A stretch of DNA of 64,000 nt from Streptomyces lateritius (lineage in GTDB: Bacteria > Actinomycetota > Actinomycetes > Streptomycetales > Streptomycetaceae), in contig NZ_BMTO01000004.1 in the NCBI RefSeq assembly GCF_014649715.1, positions 276,038-340,037 on the forward strand, read 5' to 3'. The stretch's first letter is position 1. Every line of letters starts with the position of its first letter. A model generated the notes under the pieces. That model did not search any database. It had not been told where the DNA came from and was given only the letters and a program-made list of their open reading frames with translations. Of the stretch, positions 63,794 to 64,000 are shown piece by piece. The position numbers were made by a program, and so were the translations under genes.

Positions 63794-64000
63794 CCGGACC
63801 CCTGGTCGTCCTGGTCGGGCCGATGGGCTCCGGCAAGTCCACGGTGGGCGCGCTCCTGGCCGAGCTGCTCGGCGCGCCCTACCGGGACACCGACGCCGAC
63901 ATCGTCGCCGCCCAGGGCCGCGAGATCTCGGACATCTTCATCGAGGACGGTGAGGAGCACTTCCGCGCCCTGGAGCGGGATGCGGTACGGACCGCTGTCG
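63790..64000 (+). CDS. aroK: Shikimate kinase, 5' part (cut by the window end)
   Basis: The first 70 codons are present: [24 protein letters not shown] opens the P-loop (GPMGSGKST), followed by YRDTDADI, the Asp pair that binds shikimate, and [12 protein letters not shown]. It phosphorylates shikimate at the 3-position. GTG 63790 overlaps the aroC stop. The rest lies outside the window. Confidence 0.93.
   Translation, partial: MTGPLVVLVGPMGSGKSTVGALLAELLGAPYRDTDADIVAAQGREISDIFIEDGEEHFRALERDAVRTAV

Overview
The window is a stretch of high-GC chromosome from a Streptomyces (or close relative). GC-rich third codon positions, GTG/TTG starts, 4-nt start/stop overlaps and GGAGG-type ribosome binding sites show an actinomycete. 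SsgB, DUF4365, a CGNR regulator, PIM-type lipid genes, a bifunctional Rel enzyme and a cysteine-free ribosomal protein S4 narrow it to Streptomyces. It reads as conserved core chromosome with a few small accessory insertions.

Layout. 0.2-5.3 kb: siroheme/cobalamin methyltransferase, an RNA methyltransferase, a Ser/Thr kinase, two small genes and a repeat-rich gene-free stretch. 5.3-13.5 kb: kinase-like and zinc-ribbon genes, a five-tRNA array on the minus strand, a PabB-like/PabC pair, an acetyltransferase, a DsbA-like protein, small membrane proteins, a CGNR regulator and the sporulation protein SsgB. 13.6-19.8 kb: two tRNA-Val(CAC) genes around an 868-aa membrane protein and a SRPBCC protein, then an exonuclease diverging from a DUF4365 nuclease-like gene and its partner. 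20-32 kb: thrS, a potassium channel, an HIT hydrolase, then an interruption (IS5-type remnant, TetR regulator, DUF1707 protein, 551-aa membrane protein, EF-G2-like GTPase) before the phosphatidylinositol/PIM genes pgsA, acyltransferase and pimA. 32-45.4 kb: pdxS-pdxT (vitamin B6), a YebC-family gene, ruvC-ruvA-ruvB (Holliday junction processing), yajC-secD-secF (protein export), apt and relA ((p)ppGpp). 45.4-53.5 kb: DUF349 protein, cyclophilin, metallo-hydrolase, hisS, VKOR, rarA, an iron-box-controlled DUF2470 gene and rpsD. 53.5-64 kb: an NB-ARC/TPR ATPase, two small envelope-type genes, alaS, ruvX, mltG, aroE, aroC and the 5' end of aroK.

Much of the right half keeps the gene order of the Mycobacterium tuberculosis thrS-to-hisS and alaS-to-aroK regions. 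The genes link translation (thrS, hisS, alaS, rpsD, tRNAs), the stringent response (relA), recombination (ruvABC, rarA, ruvX), export (yajC/secDF), lipid synthesis and the shikimate pathway.

The most unusual signal is a short inverted-repeat element present three times (2352-2530, 10126-10292, 25141-25187). Each copy lies between convergent genes and its terminal repeat supplies a stop codon of a flanking gene. Copies 1 and 2 supply the stops of both neighbours. I found no complete, obviously new defence or biosynthetic system. The DUF4365 pair and the insertion between HIT and pgsA are the best places to look further.
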